Source of the DNA: Salicibibacter cibarius
Lineage (GTDB): Bacteria; Bacillota; Bacilli; Bacillales; Marinococcaceae
Assembly (NCBI RefSeq): GCF_016495725.1
Contig: NZ_CP054705.1
Coordinates: 3,968,001-4,032,000, forward strand
Direction of reading: 5' to 3'
Length of the DNA: 64,000 nt
The translations under genes and the position numbers were made by a program. The notes below the pieces were generated by a model, which worked only from the letters and a program-made list of their open reading frames with translations, did no database searches and was not told the DNA's origin. Below, in pieces: positions 7,655 to 15,961 of this stretch (positions are counted from its first letter, which is position 1; each line of letters starts with the position of its first letter).

Positions 7655-10600
7655 CTACTTCCACTCCTGAAACATCCTTTTTACTTTTTGCACCATTCGT
7701 TGCCATTGTTCTCGGGTAGTTGTTGCGCCTTCCCTTTTTTTCAATTCTTGATAGGTGGCAAAAGCAATCAAGGCAGCGCCGACAGCCATGATGTACATCC
7801 ACCAAGGGACACTCGCCCAAAATGCACGAGTGGCGTACAGTGTGTTAACGAGCAATACGACAATTCCGGTGAGAAAATAGACGGCATATTTCAGATAGAA
7901 CCCAACCAGAACAGCGAGCACCGCAAGTACACTCATCGTTAAACTTGTGTATAACGTTTGTTCCGCGAGAGTAGAGACGCTCATTGTTACAAAACCTATG
8001 ATGACGACAGCCATTTCCACGTAAGGTTTCCAATTAGCCTCGTAAGCGACGTGTCGCAGAAGTACACTTACAAGGACCATGAACGACACAACGTAGGCAT
8101 AAATATGAAATTCTGTAGCCAAAGGCAATAAGCGAAGCAATAACGCCAGCGGGTAATAATAGCTGATCAAGAGCGCGATTGCCTTAAAGGAACGCTCCGA
8201 CGCCCCTTTCTCTTTTATAAACAGAAGGGCAAAATAAGCGAACAGTACAGTGGCAAAAATCAACTCCACGCCAGTTGCTACCGCTTGATCGGAAACCAAC
8301 AAAAATCCTGCTATGAAAATAAAACCAATACTCACGAGTTGATAAAGATTCACACGCTCGCGCTCGAATAATGACCAGCCAATGTAATAGACACCGACCG
8401 ATAAAGTGGCTAACGCGACAAAGAAAAGCATACTTACCGTTGCGATAAGTTCCAGACTACTGGCTACGATCACGATACCGGTTAACGAAAGCGGAATCGC
8501 ATTGCACGCGCCTTGTGTCCATTTTTCCAGCACATAAACTGTACCCGCGGCAATCGCGAAAGCAATGGCCATTCTTCCCCAACCATAAGCGCCGGATTCT
8601 GCCACCGGCAGAATCAACAGGTAGAGATTGAACACGATCATTCCGCCAAAATATCCAAACGATTGGTATTGAAATGACTGCTTAAATGCCGTTGCCGCGA
8701 TAATTGCTCCAGTCAATAGCAAGCTATCCGAAACGGTTAGCCCCGTCAGGTCATTGAACCAATTCATGTTATAAAGCAAAAGAAAAACGGCCAAGACGGT
8801 GCGTACCCATAAGTCTTTTTCTTTTACGAACAAAAGAAAAAGATACCCGAATAACACGAGCGAGAAACTAATCTCTGCAGCCGTCAGAGTCGCGGGATCG
8901 AACCGCGCCACAATCCCGGCGATGACCACAAACACAATACTCATGAGTTGATAATGATTAATGCGTTTTTGCTCCAGCATTGACCAGCCAATGGAATAAA
9001 CTCCGAGCGCTAAAGTGGCCAGCGCGACAAGGAAAAGCAACACGGCCGTTGTGAAAAATTCCAGGCTGCTGGCTATCATCACGATGCCGATCAACGCAAG
9101 GGGGGCAGCGCTGTAGACACCCTGTTTATCTTTTTCCAGCACATACACCGTAAGTGCAACAATGGCGAGCGCGATGACGAGTCGGCCCCCTCCGTAATCT
9201 CCAGCTTCTGTCAATGGCAAGATCAACAGGTAAAGATTGAATGCTATCATCGCGCCAAGATACCCAAATGCTTTGAATGAAAATGGCTTTTTAATAGCTG
9301 AAGCCGCAATGATCCCACCTGTCAGCAACAAGCTGTCCGCAGCGGTTACCACCGGCAAATCGCTAAACCAATGGAAGTTATAATACAAAAGATAAGCGGC
9401 TAAAAAATAACGTTCCAACTCGCCCTTCCCTTTTACAAATAAGAGGAAAAGGTATGCGAACAGCACCGCGGAGAAAATGATTGTCGTTTCCATCGAAACC
9501 GCGGTATACATTTGAAACATAAGCCCCGCGATTAACGCGAAAATGATACTTACACTTTGATAAACATTGATTCTTTCGCGTTCATATAGCGACCAGCCGA
9601 AATAGTAAACCCCAACAGCCAAAGCAAGAACCGCGACAAGGAAAAGCAAGAATATGCTTGTGACGAGTTCCAGGCTACTGAATAAAATCACAAGGCCGGT
9701 CAATGACAGCGGAATAGCGCTATAACTCCCCCGTTTCCATTTTTCCAACACATACACCGTTCCCGCAGCAATTGCAAACGAAATAGCGATGTGACCCCAG
9801 TCATAAGCAGCGGCTTCTGTCAATGGCAGCGCGATCAAGTAAAGATTGAGAACGATCATTCCGGCAAGGTGTCCGTATCCATTAAAGGAAAGCGGGCGCC
9901 AAAATGCAGCAGCTGTGATTAGGCCGCCTGTCAGCAACAATCCATCGACGGTTGTAACACCAGGCAATGCATGGAACCAATTCAGGTTATGGAGCAAAAG
10001 AAAGACAATAAGTGTCAGACTTTGTCCTACGCGCCACCCCGTTCTTTTTTCCATAAGCACTTCAGCAAGCAAAATAATGAGAGGAACGAGCAACCCATGA
10101 ATGGATAATCCGCTTATCATCACGTAAAGCAACGGGAAGAGGGCGATCATTCCCAGTCCGGCGATGTAAAAACACTGCCCTCCATATCCATACAAACGGG
10201 ATAGGCCTCTGCCGGACCACGTAAAGACGCCACCCGCAAGCAACAGAAGTCCCCAGAAAACAATCGGCGAATCGCTGACGGGGTAGTCCAACAAGCTTAA
10301 GTAAGCAAGCACACTAAAGGAAGTTACGCCCCACCATAATTCCTTATTCCGGAAGAAAAAGCGGACCGCGATCCACAAATAACCAGCGCCTGCAATGGCA
10401 TGGACCGTAGGCCAAAAGTAAGCGAATAATGGAAACTCCCCGAGCAGGTATAACAAAGAAATCGTATATAACGCACCTGCCATAATAAACGGAATTCGAG
10501 CGATTTCTTGTCCGTATTGACGCGTGAAAACGTAGGTCATCGCCGTTAACACTGCAGCTGCAAGCAAGAAATGATGGGCCGCTTGCATCAGCGATGTATA

Positions 10601-12538
10601 AATCGCCGTATCTTCCAACAATGCCGGGAACGCTGCACACAACGCCAAAAATAACGCCGATGCGCCTACGATGCCGCTAGCGTTTCGATATTTCTTTTCT
10701 TCATAGGAACACGAAAGTGCGGTGATTACATAGATAAGCGCGAACACACTTGCTTGCAAGGCCCATTCCCCTATCAGCATCAAGACAACAAGCCCGAACA
10801 TGATCACGGTCGCCAGTTTTAACGGCCGTTTGATCAAGTTTACATCGATTTGTTTTCGTAACGTCACCACGTACACAACCGTCAGCAAACTAACAAAAAG
10901 TGCTGTGATTGCAGGCAACCCAACGAGCCAAAAATCAATGATAATAAAGGCGGAATACAGGCTGATCAAATAAGAGAAAAAGAGCGTTACCTGTTCTTTT
11001 TCCTGCCAACCGTGGAAAACGAACAATGCGCTCAGCCATGCGAACGTGACCGGGTAAAGCGCCACGTCGCCGAAATTTCCGAACATCATTGCCTGACCAT
11101 AGAGATGCGTGCCAGCTAGTGTGATGTAAAAAAGAACGCGTAATGGCATATAGAGCAAAGGTTGTGCATCATTGCTTCGCTCCCATTGATAAACACTGAG
11201 TAATACGGTCGGCACAATAAGGACCAACAGAGCGGCAATCGTGGAAATTGTCGTGAATTCTACAACAATCGCTCCGGTCACACCAATGGTAAACAGCAAA
11301 ACGCCGGGGATCGCGCTCCCTTGAAATTGACGTTTTTTTCGTGCCAGCAAATAAAATAATGCACCAAGAACGGCAAGATTCACAAAAGTGAACATCGTCT
11401 CGGAAAACAGAATGAATTGAATAAACGTGACGAGCAACAATTGTCCGAATACAAACCCCGGCAACAACGAACGGTAGTCGGCTACCCATGTACTTCGCTG
11501 AAATCTATTCCACCCAAGCAGCTGAACGAAAATCAAACCCGCGAGGATGAAAACGTACATTTCAACGGAAGCAGCGGCAAAAGCAGCGGCGAACAATGCG
11601 CTGATGCTTACGGCAGCAACCGTGGACAATTGAAAAGCGCGATGTTTATTAAAATGATGCAAGACGGCATAAAGACCGACACATAGGAGAGCAGCGACCG
11701 CAGCAAACAAGGTGCTTCCTTCACCTTCTGCCGAAAGATATGTTCCGAATACACCATAAAAACTGATGGAGAAAAAGACGATCGGGACGAAAAAAGCAAA
11801 TAACAATAAAAACGCAAGCATCGTCTGCTTTATTTGCAGTTTGTGCGCCAGGAAGCTCATCCCTCCGAACAAAACGGCGATTCCGCTGATGAGGAATACC
11901 TTCGTTACATCCGCAAGCATTAACCAATTCGTAAGCGCCAGCAGAACGCCTCCCAGCAAAAGAAGGGTTACCCCTGAAGATAATATGTACGTTAAGCGAC
12001 GTTCCCGTTGTTCTTCCGGCGACCGTTCTTTCTTGGCGGCCGCTTGCGGCTGGGGCTTAGCAACGGCAGGGGGTTCCTGCTTAGGTTCCTTTGGTTTCGG
12101 CGGCGGCTCTGCGACCGGTTGGGGGTGCGTCTCCACCTTTGGCTTCGATTCCTCGACGGGCGGTTGTTCTTCCACCTTTTCTCCCGACGGCTCAATGGCC
12201 GGTTTTTCTTGATCCTCTTTGAGCTTCGGTTGCTCTGCCTCGGACGGTTCTTGTTTTTCTTCCATTGGCTTCGATTGCTCAGCCGGTTGTTCGTCTTTTT
12301 TCGCCTTCGGTTTCGATGGTTCGACAGCCGGTTGCTGTTCAATGGCCGGTTCTTCTTTTGGCTCCGTGCGTGCACATTCCGCTTCTGCTTCTCTTTTTAA
12401 TCCTTTCAATTCCGCTTCAATAACATCCAGAATCGCTTTTTCCACAAACGCATTCAATCGCCCTTCATTTACTAACCGTCTGATCTCTTCCCTGGCAATT
12501 TTCATGCGTTCCAGTCTGTTGTTTGTTTCATTGTCCAC
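7655..12538 (-). CDS. giant polytopic membrane protein (DUF2157/SCO7613-like)
   Basis: About 1,627 residues. The first ~40 residues are a helical segment (ARLVNEGRLN-like region, seen as EIRRLVNEGRLNAFVEKAIL). Residues ~60-180 are a low-complexity Pro/Glu/Lys/Gln cytosolic linker. From ~185 to ~1,600 there are dozens of hydrophobic helices. A unit of about 200 residues is repeated three times (start motif N-x-x-W-F, then D-S-L-L-L-T-G-G/A-I-I-A-A, then YVLEKW, then SSLEL). The C-terminus is a short basic tail. No catalytic motif is recognised; family members are uncharacterised. GTG at 12538 has a GAGGGGG site 8-9 bases upstream and is preferred over GTG at 12547, which overlaps that site. 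The small gene at 12557 lies 19 bases upstream and is likely co-transcribed. Confidence 0.8.
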   Translation of the reverse strand: MDNETNNRLERMKIAREEIRRLVNEGRLNAFVEKAILDVIEAELKGLKREAEAECARTEPKEEPAIEQQPAVEPSKPKAKKDEQPAEQSKPMEEKQEPSEAEQPKLKEDQEKPAIEPSGEKVEEQPPVEESKPKVETHPQPVAEPPPKPKEPKQEPPAVAKPQPQAAAKKERSPEEQRERRLTYILSSGVTLLLLGGVLLALTNWLMLADVTKVFLISGIAVLFGGMSFLAHKLQIKQTMLAFLLLFAFFVPIVFFSISFYGVFGTYLSAEGEGSTLFAAVAALLCVGLYAVLHHFNKHRAFQLSTVAAVSISALFAAAFAAASVEMYVFILAGLIFVQLLGWNRFQRSTWVADYRSLLPGFVFGQLLLVTFIQFILFSETMFTFVNLAVLGALFYLLARKKRQFQGSAIPGVLLFTIGVTGAIVVEFTTISTIAALLVLIVPTVLLSVYQWERSNDAQPLLYMPLRVLFYITLAGTHLYGQAMMFGNFGDVALYPVTFAWLSALFVFHGWQEKEQVTLFFSYLISLYSAFIIIDFWLVGLPAITALFVSLLTVVYVVTLRKQIDVNLIKRPLKLATVIMFGLVVLMLIGEWALQASVFALIYVITALSCSYEEKKYRNASGIVGASALFLALCAAFPALLEDTAIYTSLMQAAHHFLLAAAVLTAMTYVFTRQYGQEIARIPFIMAGALYTISLLYLLGEFPLFAYFWPTVHAIAGAGYLWIAVRFFFRNKELWWGVTSFSVLAYLSLLDYPVSDSPIVFWGLLLLAGGVFTWSGRGLSRLYGYGGQCFYIAGLGMIALFPLLYVMISGLSIHGLLVPLIILLAEVLMEKRTGWRVGQSLTLIVFLLLHNLNWFHALPGVTTVDGLLLTGGLITAAAFWRPLSFNGYGHLAGMIVLNLYLIALPLTEAAAYDWGHIAISFAIAAGTVYVLEKWKRGSYSAIPLSLTGLVILFSSLELVTSIFLLFLVAVLALAVGVYYFGWSLYERERINVYQSVSIIFALIAGLMFQMYTAVSMETTIIFSAVLFAYLFLLFVKGKGELERYFLAAYLLYYNFHWFSDLPVVTAADSLLLTGGIIAASAIKKPFSFKAFGYLGAMIAFNLYLLILPLTEAGDYGGGRLVIALAIVALTVYVLEKDKQGVYSAAPLALIGIVMIASSLEFFTTAVLLFLVALATLALGVYSIGWSMLEQKRINHYQLMSIVFVVIAGIVARFDPATLTAAEISFSLVLFGYLFLLFVKEKDLWVRTVLAVFLLLYNMNWFNDLTGLTVSDSLLLTGAIIAATAFKQSFQYQSFGYFGGMIVFNLYLLILPVAESGAYGWGRMAIAFAIAAGTVYVLEKWTQGACNAIPLSLTGIVIVASSLELIATVSMLFFVALATLSVGVYYIGWSLFERERVNLYQLVSIGFIFIAGFLLVSDQAVATGVELIFATVLFAYFALLFIKEKGASERSFKAIALLISYYYPLALLLRLLPLATEFHIYAYVVSFMVLVSVLLRHVAYEANWKPYVEMAVVIIGFVTMSVSTLAEQTLYTSLTMSVLAVLAVLVGFYLKYAVYFLTGIVVLLVNTLYATRAFWASVPWWMYIMAVGAALIAFATYQELKKREGATTTREQWQRMVQKVKRMFQEWK
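8180..10010 (-). repeat. three ~606-bp in-gene tandem repeats
   Basis: Within the giant membrane gene three consecutive segments of about 606 bp (202 codons) encode near-copies of the same eight-or-so-helix block. Recognisable markers recur at that interval, for example gcgacaa(a/g)gaaaagca at about 8411, 9029 and 9635. The copies have diverged at protein level but keep the same order of motifs, so they arose by internal duplication. Confidence 0.75.
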
Positions 12539-12556
12539 AAAGGTCACCCCCCTCTA

Positions 12557-12898
12557 CTAGAATGATCCCAGTATCATTAAAGAAAAAATAGCCATAAATA
12601 CAACGGCAAGACCGATCGTTACGATCGCTGTAATACTGCCTATCATTAATACTCTTCCATAATTGTCGAACAACACGGCAAAGACGTGAATATCCTTGCT
12701 TTCCATTGCCTTTTGTGCCGATGTCGAGGTCTTGAAAATAAATACGCCCATGATGACCATGAGTACACCCGGGGCGGCACCGATTAAAAAACTCGGCAGC
12801 CCCACTAAAGCATATAAACTACCACTTATTATCATGATAATGCCCAACACTCTTCCCCACACGTGAATTCTCTTGAGATGTTTTTCGAATGGATCCAT
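12557..12898 (-). CDS. small membrane protein, DUF5362-like
   Basis: A 113-residue protein with two or three hydrophobic stretches: one helix near residues 15-35, a second at ~38-55 and a long C-terminal one at ~80-110. The loop between them contains STSAQKAMESKDIHVFAVLF. This pattern resembles DUF5362 proteins of Bacillus, which have no known function. A strong ribosome site (AAGGAGGG) precedes ATG 12898. The next gene starts about 20 bases downstream, so both probably form one membrane-protein operon. The gene immediately upstream is separated by the 21-bp repeat array, which may contain or modify the promoter. Confidence 0.7.
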   Translation of the reverse strand: MDPFEKHLKRIHVWGRVLGIIMIISGSLYALVGLPSFLIGAAPGVLMVIMGVFIFKTSTSAQKAMESKDIHVFAVLFDNYGRVLMIGSITAIVTIGLAVVFMAIFSLMILGSF

Positions 12899-12909
12899 GT
12901 TTCCCTCCT

Positions 12910-13014
12910 TTTGGCTGATAAATCGTTTGTTTCGGCTGATATATGTTTGTTTTCCGCTGATATATTGCGCTATTCCGCTGATATCGAAGCATTTTCGGCT
13001 GATAAACGCTACAA
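12910..13014. repeat. five-unit 21-bp tandem array (site 1)
   Basis: Five copies of a motif of the form tt(t/c)(g/c)GCTGATA(a/t)a stand exactly 21 bp apart: the C of GGCTGAT falls at 12915, 12936, 12957, 12978 and 12999. The spacing is two helical turns. Bases between the cores vary. It lies just upstream of the DUF5362-like gene and downstream of the RDD gene. An array of the same sequence, number and spacing stands at 19989-20093. Confidence 0.9.
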
Positions 13015-13042
13015 TGTTTGCTGTTGGGCACCATTTACCCGT

Positions 13043-13828
13043 TCATTCTTCATGCGCATCCGCAATCATTGTCCAATCTTGCTCATGATTTTCTTGATAA
13101 GCAATAGACACGACATCCCACGGTTGAGCCCCTTCTCTATGTAGAACAATATTCACGTTTATATCCTGATTCTCGCCTTCAACATCAATAAAAGATTCAT
13201 ATTGGCCACCGTTTCCTCCACCGCTATAACTGATGCTCGGGAAAGATCCGAATCCTTCTACACCACCCGTCATTTCGTTTATCGTTTCATCCTGTTCGAT
13301 ATAATTTGTGGCAAATTGATTGACAGCACTTTGATTGGCGATAAACATCGGCAACACATTGAACATAATGATTAACAACCCCAATGATAATAGCCCTTTA
13401 AGAACCGAAGCCGTTCCCGGTTTTACAGCGATCACAACCGTATCTCCAGCCATGTCTCCAATTCTTTTTGTTTTTTTATTAAAAATAAGCACCGCAAATT
13501 CAATGATTGTTAGTATAGCGAGTATCAGATTGCGAATAAATACTTGTTTTTTTTCCGGGAATTCCTTTAAATTCCGCCCCATCCTGACTTCGATTCCAAA
13601 AAGCCACTTCCCCAAACTCTTTCCTTTTACGCTATCTTTGCCAAGATATAACGTAATCGCAACTGCTATAATGAGAATAAAAAGAACTATTTTGGTTGTC
13701 TCATGTATCGTTGATCCAGTAATCAAAGGAATGAACATACCCAAAAATAACATAATGAGCAGAACATCAAATAAACCGGAAAATATTCTGCTTGTTTTGC
13801 TTGCAAGTTGGTATACGGTTTGTCCCAG
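13043..13828 (-). CDS. RDD-family membrane protein with extra C-terminal domain; non-canonical start
   Basis: The protein reads LASKTSRIFSGLFDVLLIML, the first RDD helix with the Arg and Asp of the family name, then GKSLGKWLFGIEV and KTKRIGDMAGDTVVI. Residues ~120-260 add a further helix and an acidic soluble domain seen also in cytochrome-assembly-like proteins. The RDD fold starts before the first ATG (13753), which has no ribosome site. Upstream, a strong AGGAGGG (13836-13842) is followed 7 bases later by CTG (13828); ATC lies at 13831, and an in-frame TAG blocks anything earlier. Translation thus needs CTG/ATC, or the start codon has mutated. Function unknown; RDD proteins are often transport-related. 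Confidence 0.65.
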   Translation of the reverse strand: MGQTVYQLASKTSRIFSGLFDVLLIMLFLGMFIPLITGSTIHETTKIVLFILIIAVAITLYLGKDSVKGKSLGKWLFGIEVRMGRNLKEFPEKKQVFIRNLILAILTIIEFAVLIFNKKTKRIGDMAGDTVVIAVKPGTASVLKGLLSLGLLIIMFNVLPMFIANQSAVNQFATNYIEQDETINEMTGGVEGFGSFPSISYSGGGNGGQYESFIDVEGENQDINVNIVLHREGAQPWDVVSIAYQENHEQDWTMIADAHEE

Positions 13829-13842
13829 GATAGATCCCTCCT

Positions 13843-14139
13843 ATCGAGTGGTTCGTTCTTGATCTTTTATCTTACAGCGGCACCGCATTTAACTATTTCA
13901 TCGATCAAACTTCTATATGAGTTAGATCATCGTATACCAAGTCGATGAAGTCACCGAGCATCATCGTTTATATCACCACTTATTAAGTTGCGCCCGGGCA
14001 AAAATAAAGGCACAATTGTAAGCAACCAAAAGGATGAAAGCTTCCTCATCAATGCCTCTCCTTAAATATGTATTCTCAATATAGAAGCCCTCAACATAAT
14101 CTTCGGGTAATTTTTATCACATAGAATCATCAAGATGTT
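13843..14139. other. intergenic region, nothing recognised
   Basis: About 300 bp between two RDD genes read in the same direction. No open frame with a ribosome site, no clear terminator and no member of the repeat families was found. Confidence 0.3.
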
Positions 14140-14568
14140 TCATTTCTCACTTTTTTCATTCATTTTCGTGCCCCCTTTCGAGGAACTAACTCTTGGGTTT
14201 TCTCGCACTTCCGTTAAAGACAAAAATTCGCCAAGCCTGCGTTTAAATAAAGTAATAGGAATAACTCCCCAAAAACCAATATAATCCAGAGGTCTAAAAA
14301 CGTTTCGAATTAGCAACTGCCAAACGAAAATCTCACTTTTTCCAGTCTTTGAAGAAACGACTTTTAATCCCATAACCTTTTTTCCAACTGTCTGATTGTT
14401 TCTGCCTTCCAATATGTACCCGTAACCAATAAATATGATTAGCAAATAAACAAGGAACCAGCCTTCAAGACCAGTTTCCATAAATATTGGAAACGGTATA
14501 TTTACGAGAAGTGTTACAATAATAAAGTCAATCAATCCTGCTAACAGCCTTTTTCCCCTAAAAACCAT
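14140..14568 (-). CDS. RDD-family membrane protein
   Basis: A 142-residue protein of typical RDD length. The first helix has GKRLLAGLIDFIIVTLLVN with the conserved Arg and Asp. The second region has EGRNNQTVGKKVMGLKVVSS, and the last has IPITLFKRRLGEFLSLTEV (the usual F-x-x-x-R-L-G-D-x-x-A-x-T motif with substitutions). It ends in a short polar tail. ATG 14568 has AAAGGTG 6 bases upstream; an upstream extension to 14625 exists but lacks a site. Function unknown; possibly an ion or solute transporter fold. It is the second RDD gene here, only distantly similar to its neighbour. Confidence 0.85.
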   Translation of the reverse strand: MVFRGKRLLAGLIDFIIVTLLVNIPFPIFMETGLEGWFLVYLLIIFIGYGYILEGRNNQTVGKKVMGLKVVSSKTGKSEIFVWQLLIRNVFRPLDYIGFWGVIPITLFKRRLGEFLSLTEVRENPRVSSSKGGTKMNEKSEK

Positions 14569-14799
14569 ATGGTTCACCTTTTTTAACATGCTGATCAAAG
14601 TACTTTTAAAACAATTTTTCTTCAATCCATTTTAGCATAAAATAGGGTTATAGGAATTAATAGGATATAAAAGTGACATTTTAATTCATTTCCATAATGT
14701 ATATTAATACGCAAAGTTTAAAATAAGATAAGCGACGTCTCGGGGACCCTCCACTGTTCCTTGAAGCAGCTAAAAATTCCCGGGATCCGGCTGAAACCA

Positions 14800-15075
14800 T
14801 TAACTCACTTGTATCTCCCACCAATCCGCTTGTTGCGGGTTTAATCCTAACGGATCCACATAATTGATTGGGTTAGTTAGCACATATTAAGCGCTCGTGG
14901 TTGTGTTAAAGCGCCCGCCCACGATTGCCGGTACTGTCATTATAGTAATATTGACGCCTATGGCCGCCTTCATTTTTCACAGCGGTTAGTTGATGAAGAG
15001 CATCATAATTGAATTGTTGCTCTTCTACGCCATACACGTTTCTCTTTCCGCAAAAGTCCCATAATATACACTCAG
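14800..15075 (-). pseudogene. RHS/YD-repeat protein remnant
   Basis: Two pieces of an RHS protein survive on the minus strand. One reads VYGVEEQQFNYDALHQLTAV followed by KNEGGHRRQYYYN, a YD repeat (about 14930-15050). Closer to the end, in another frame, NPINYVDPLGLNP (about 14840-14880) is the hallmark end of the RHS-associated core domain, followed by a short unique tail and a stop at 14800. The bases between are frameshifted and most of the gene is missing. Intact relatives are large secreted or surface polymorphic-toxin shells. No immunity gene is recognisable next to it. Confidence 0.7.
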
Positions 15076-15277
15076 AAGAAAAAATAAATATTATTTTTAA
15101 AATTTTAAGCAATAATAGCATCACAAAGAAATATCCCAACCTGTTTAAATAAATGTTTATTTAGATAGCAAAAGAAGGATGGCTATTTTTTTATGGGTGG
15201 GAAAAACAATTTCTAATCGTATTCTAATCTCTTTGACCGATTATTTTTGTATAATGAACGTAGAGAGGTGATCGGTC

Positions 15278-15961
15278 TTGGCCAGAATATTGATTGTGGA
15301 AGATGAGAAGCGTTTAGGGCGGCTTTTGACGTTGGAGCTGGAGTATGAAGGGTATAGCGTCGAAGTGCAACACGACGGCCAGTCGGGGTTGGAAGCGGCT
15401 CTCGAAGGGGGCTGGGACCTCATTATACTCGATGTGATGCTGCCGTCATTGAGCGGTATGGAGATCCTAAGGCGTTTCCGTCGGGAAGATTCGTTGACAC
15501 CGGTGATGATGCTGACGGCGAGAAATGAAATTCCCGATAAAGTGAGTGGCCTTGACCTCGGCGCGAATGATTACGTATCCAAGCCATTTGAAAACGAAGA
15601 GCTTTTGGCAAGGATTCGCGTGCAACTGCGCGAACATAAAAAAGGGCAGCCACAAAAAGAAATTCTACATTTTGAAGACTTGACGGTGAACGTCAAGAGC
15701 CGGGAAGTGCAAAGAAACGATGAACAGATCGAGCTGACACCGCGTGAATTCGATTTGCTCCATCATCTCATCGCCAATCAAGGCCACGTCTTGAACCGGG
15801 AGCAGCTCATTCAAGCGGTATGGGGCTATGATTTCATCGGCGACACCAACATTGTTGATGTCTATATCCGCTACCTGCGCAAAAAAATAGATACCGACGC
15901 TACGCCGTTAATTCATACCATGAGAGGCGTCGGCTATATCATGAAAAGGGCAAACCGATGA
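15278..15961 (+). CDS. OmpR-family response regulator (YkoG-like)
   Basis: A 227-residue regulator. The receiver has the acidic pair VEDE at residues 7-10, phosphoacceptor Asp in LIILDVMLPSLSG (~51), Thr in LTARNE and Lys in DYVSKPFEN. The C-terminal winged helix shows IELTPREFDLLHHLIANQGH and VDVYIRYLRKKI. The start is a TTG (15278) with GAGAGGTG 7 bases upstream. The gene overlaps the downstream kinase by 4 bases. Order regulator-kinase-PepSY protein matches the ykoGHI arrangement of Bacillus, where signals are thought to be envelope-related. Its targets here are unknown, but the PepSY gene in the operon is a likely one. Confidence 0.9.
   Translation: MARILIVEDEKRLGRLLTLELEYEGYSVEVQHDGQSGLEAALEGGWDLIILDVMLPSLSGMEILRRFRREDSLTPVMMLTARNEIPDKVSGLDLGANDYVSKPFENEELLARIRVQLREHKKGQPQKEILHFEDLTVNVKSREVQRNDEQIELTPREFDLLHHLIANQGHVLNREQLIQAVWGYDFIGDTNIVDVYIRYLRKKIDTDATPLIHTMRGVGYIMKRANR

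Noticed and set aside
11992-12400. Long Arg/Ser/Asn-rich and Gly/Phe/Leu-rich frames opposite the giant membrane gene
   Set aside because: They are mirror images of the low-complexity Pro/Glu/Lys linker of that gene.
12819-13034. Frame with repeated YQPK units
   Set aside because: It is the 21-bp array translated; 21 is a multiple of three, so any such array gives a repetitive frame. No ribosome site or conserved start.
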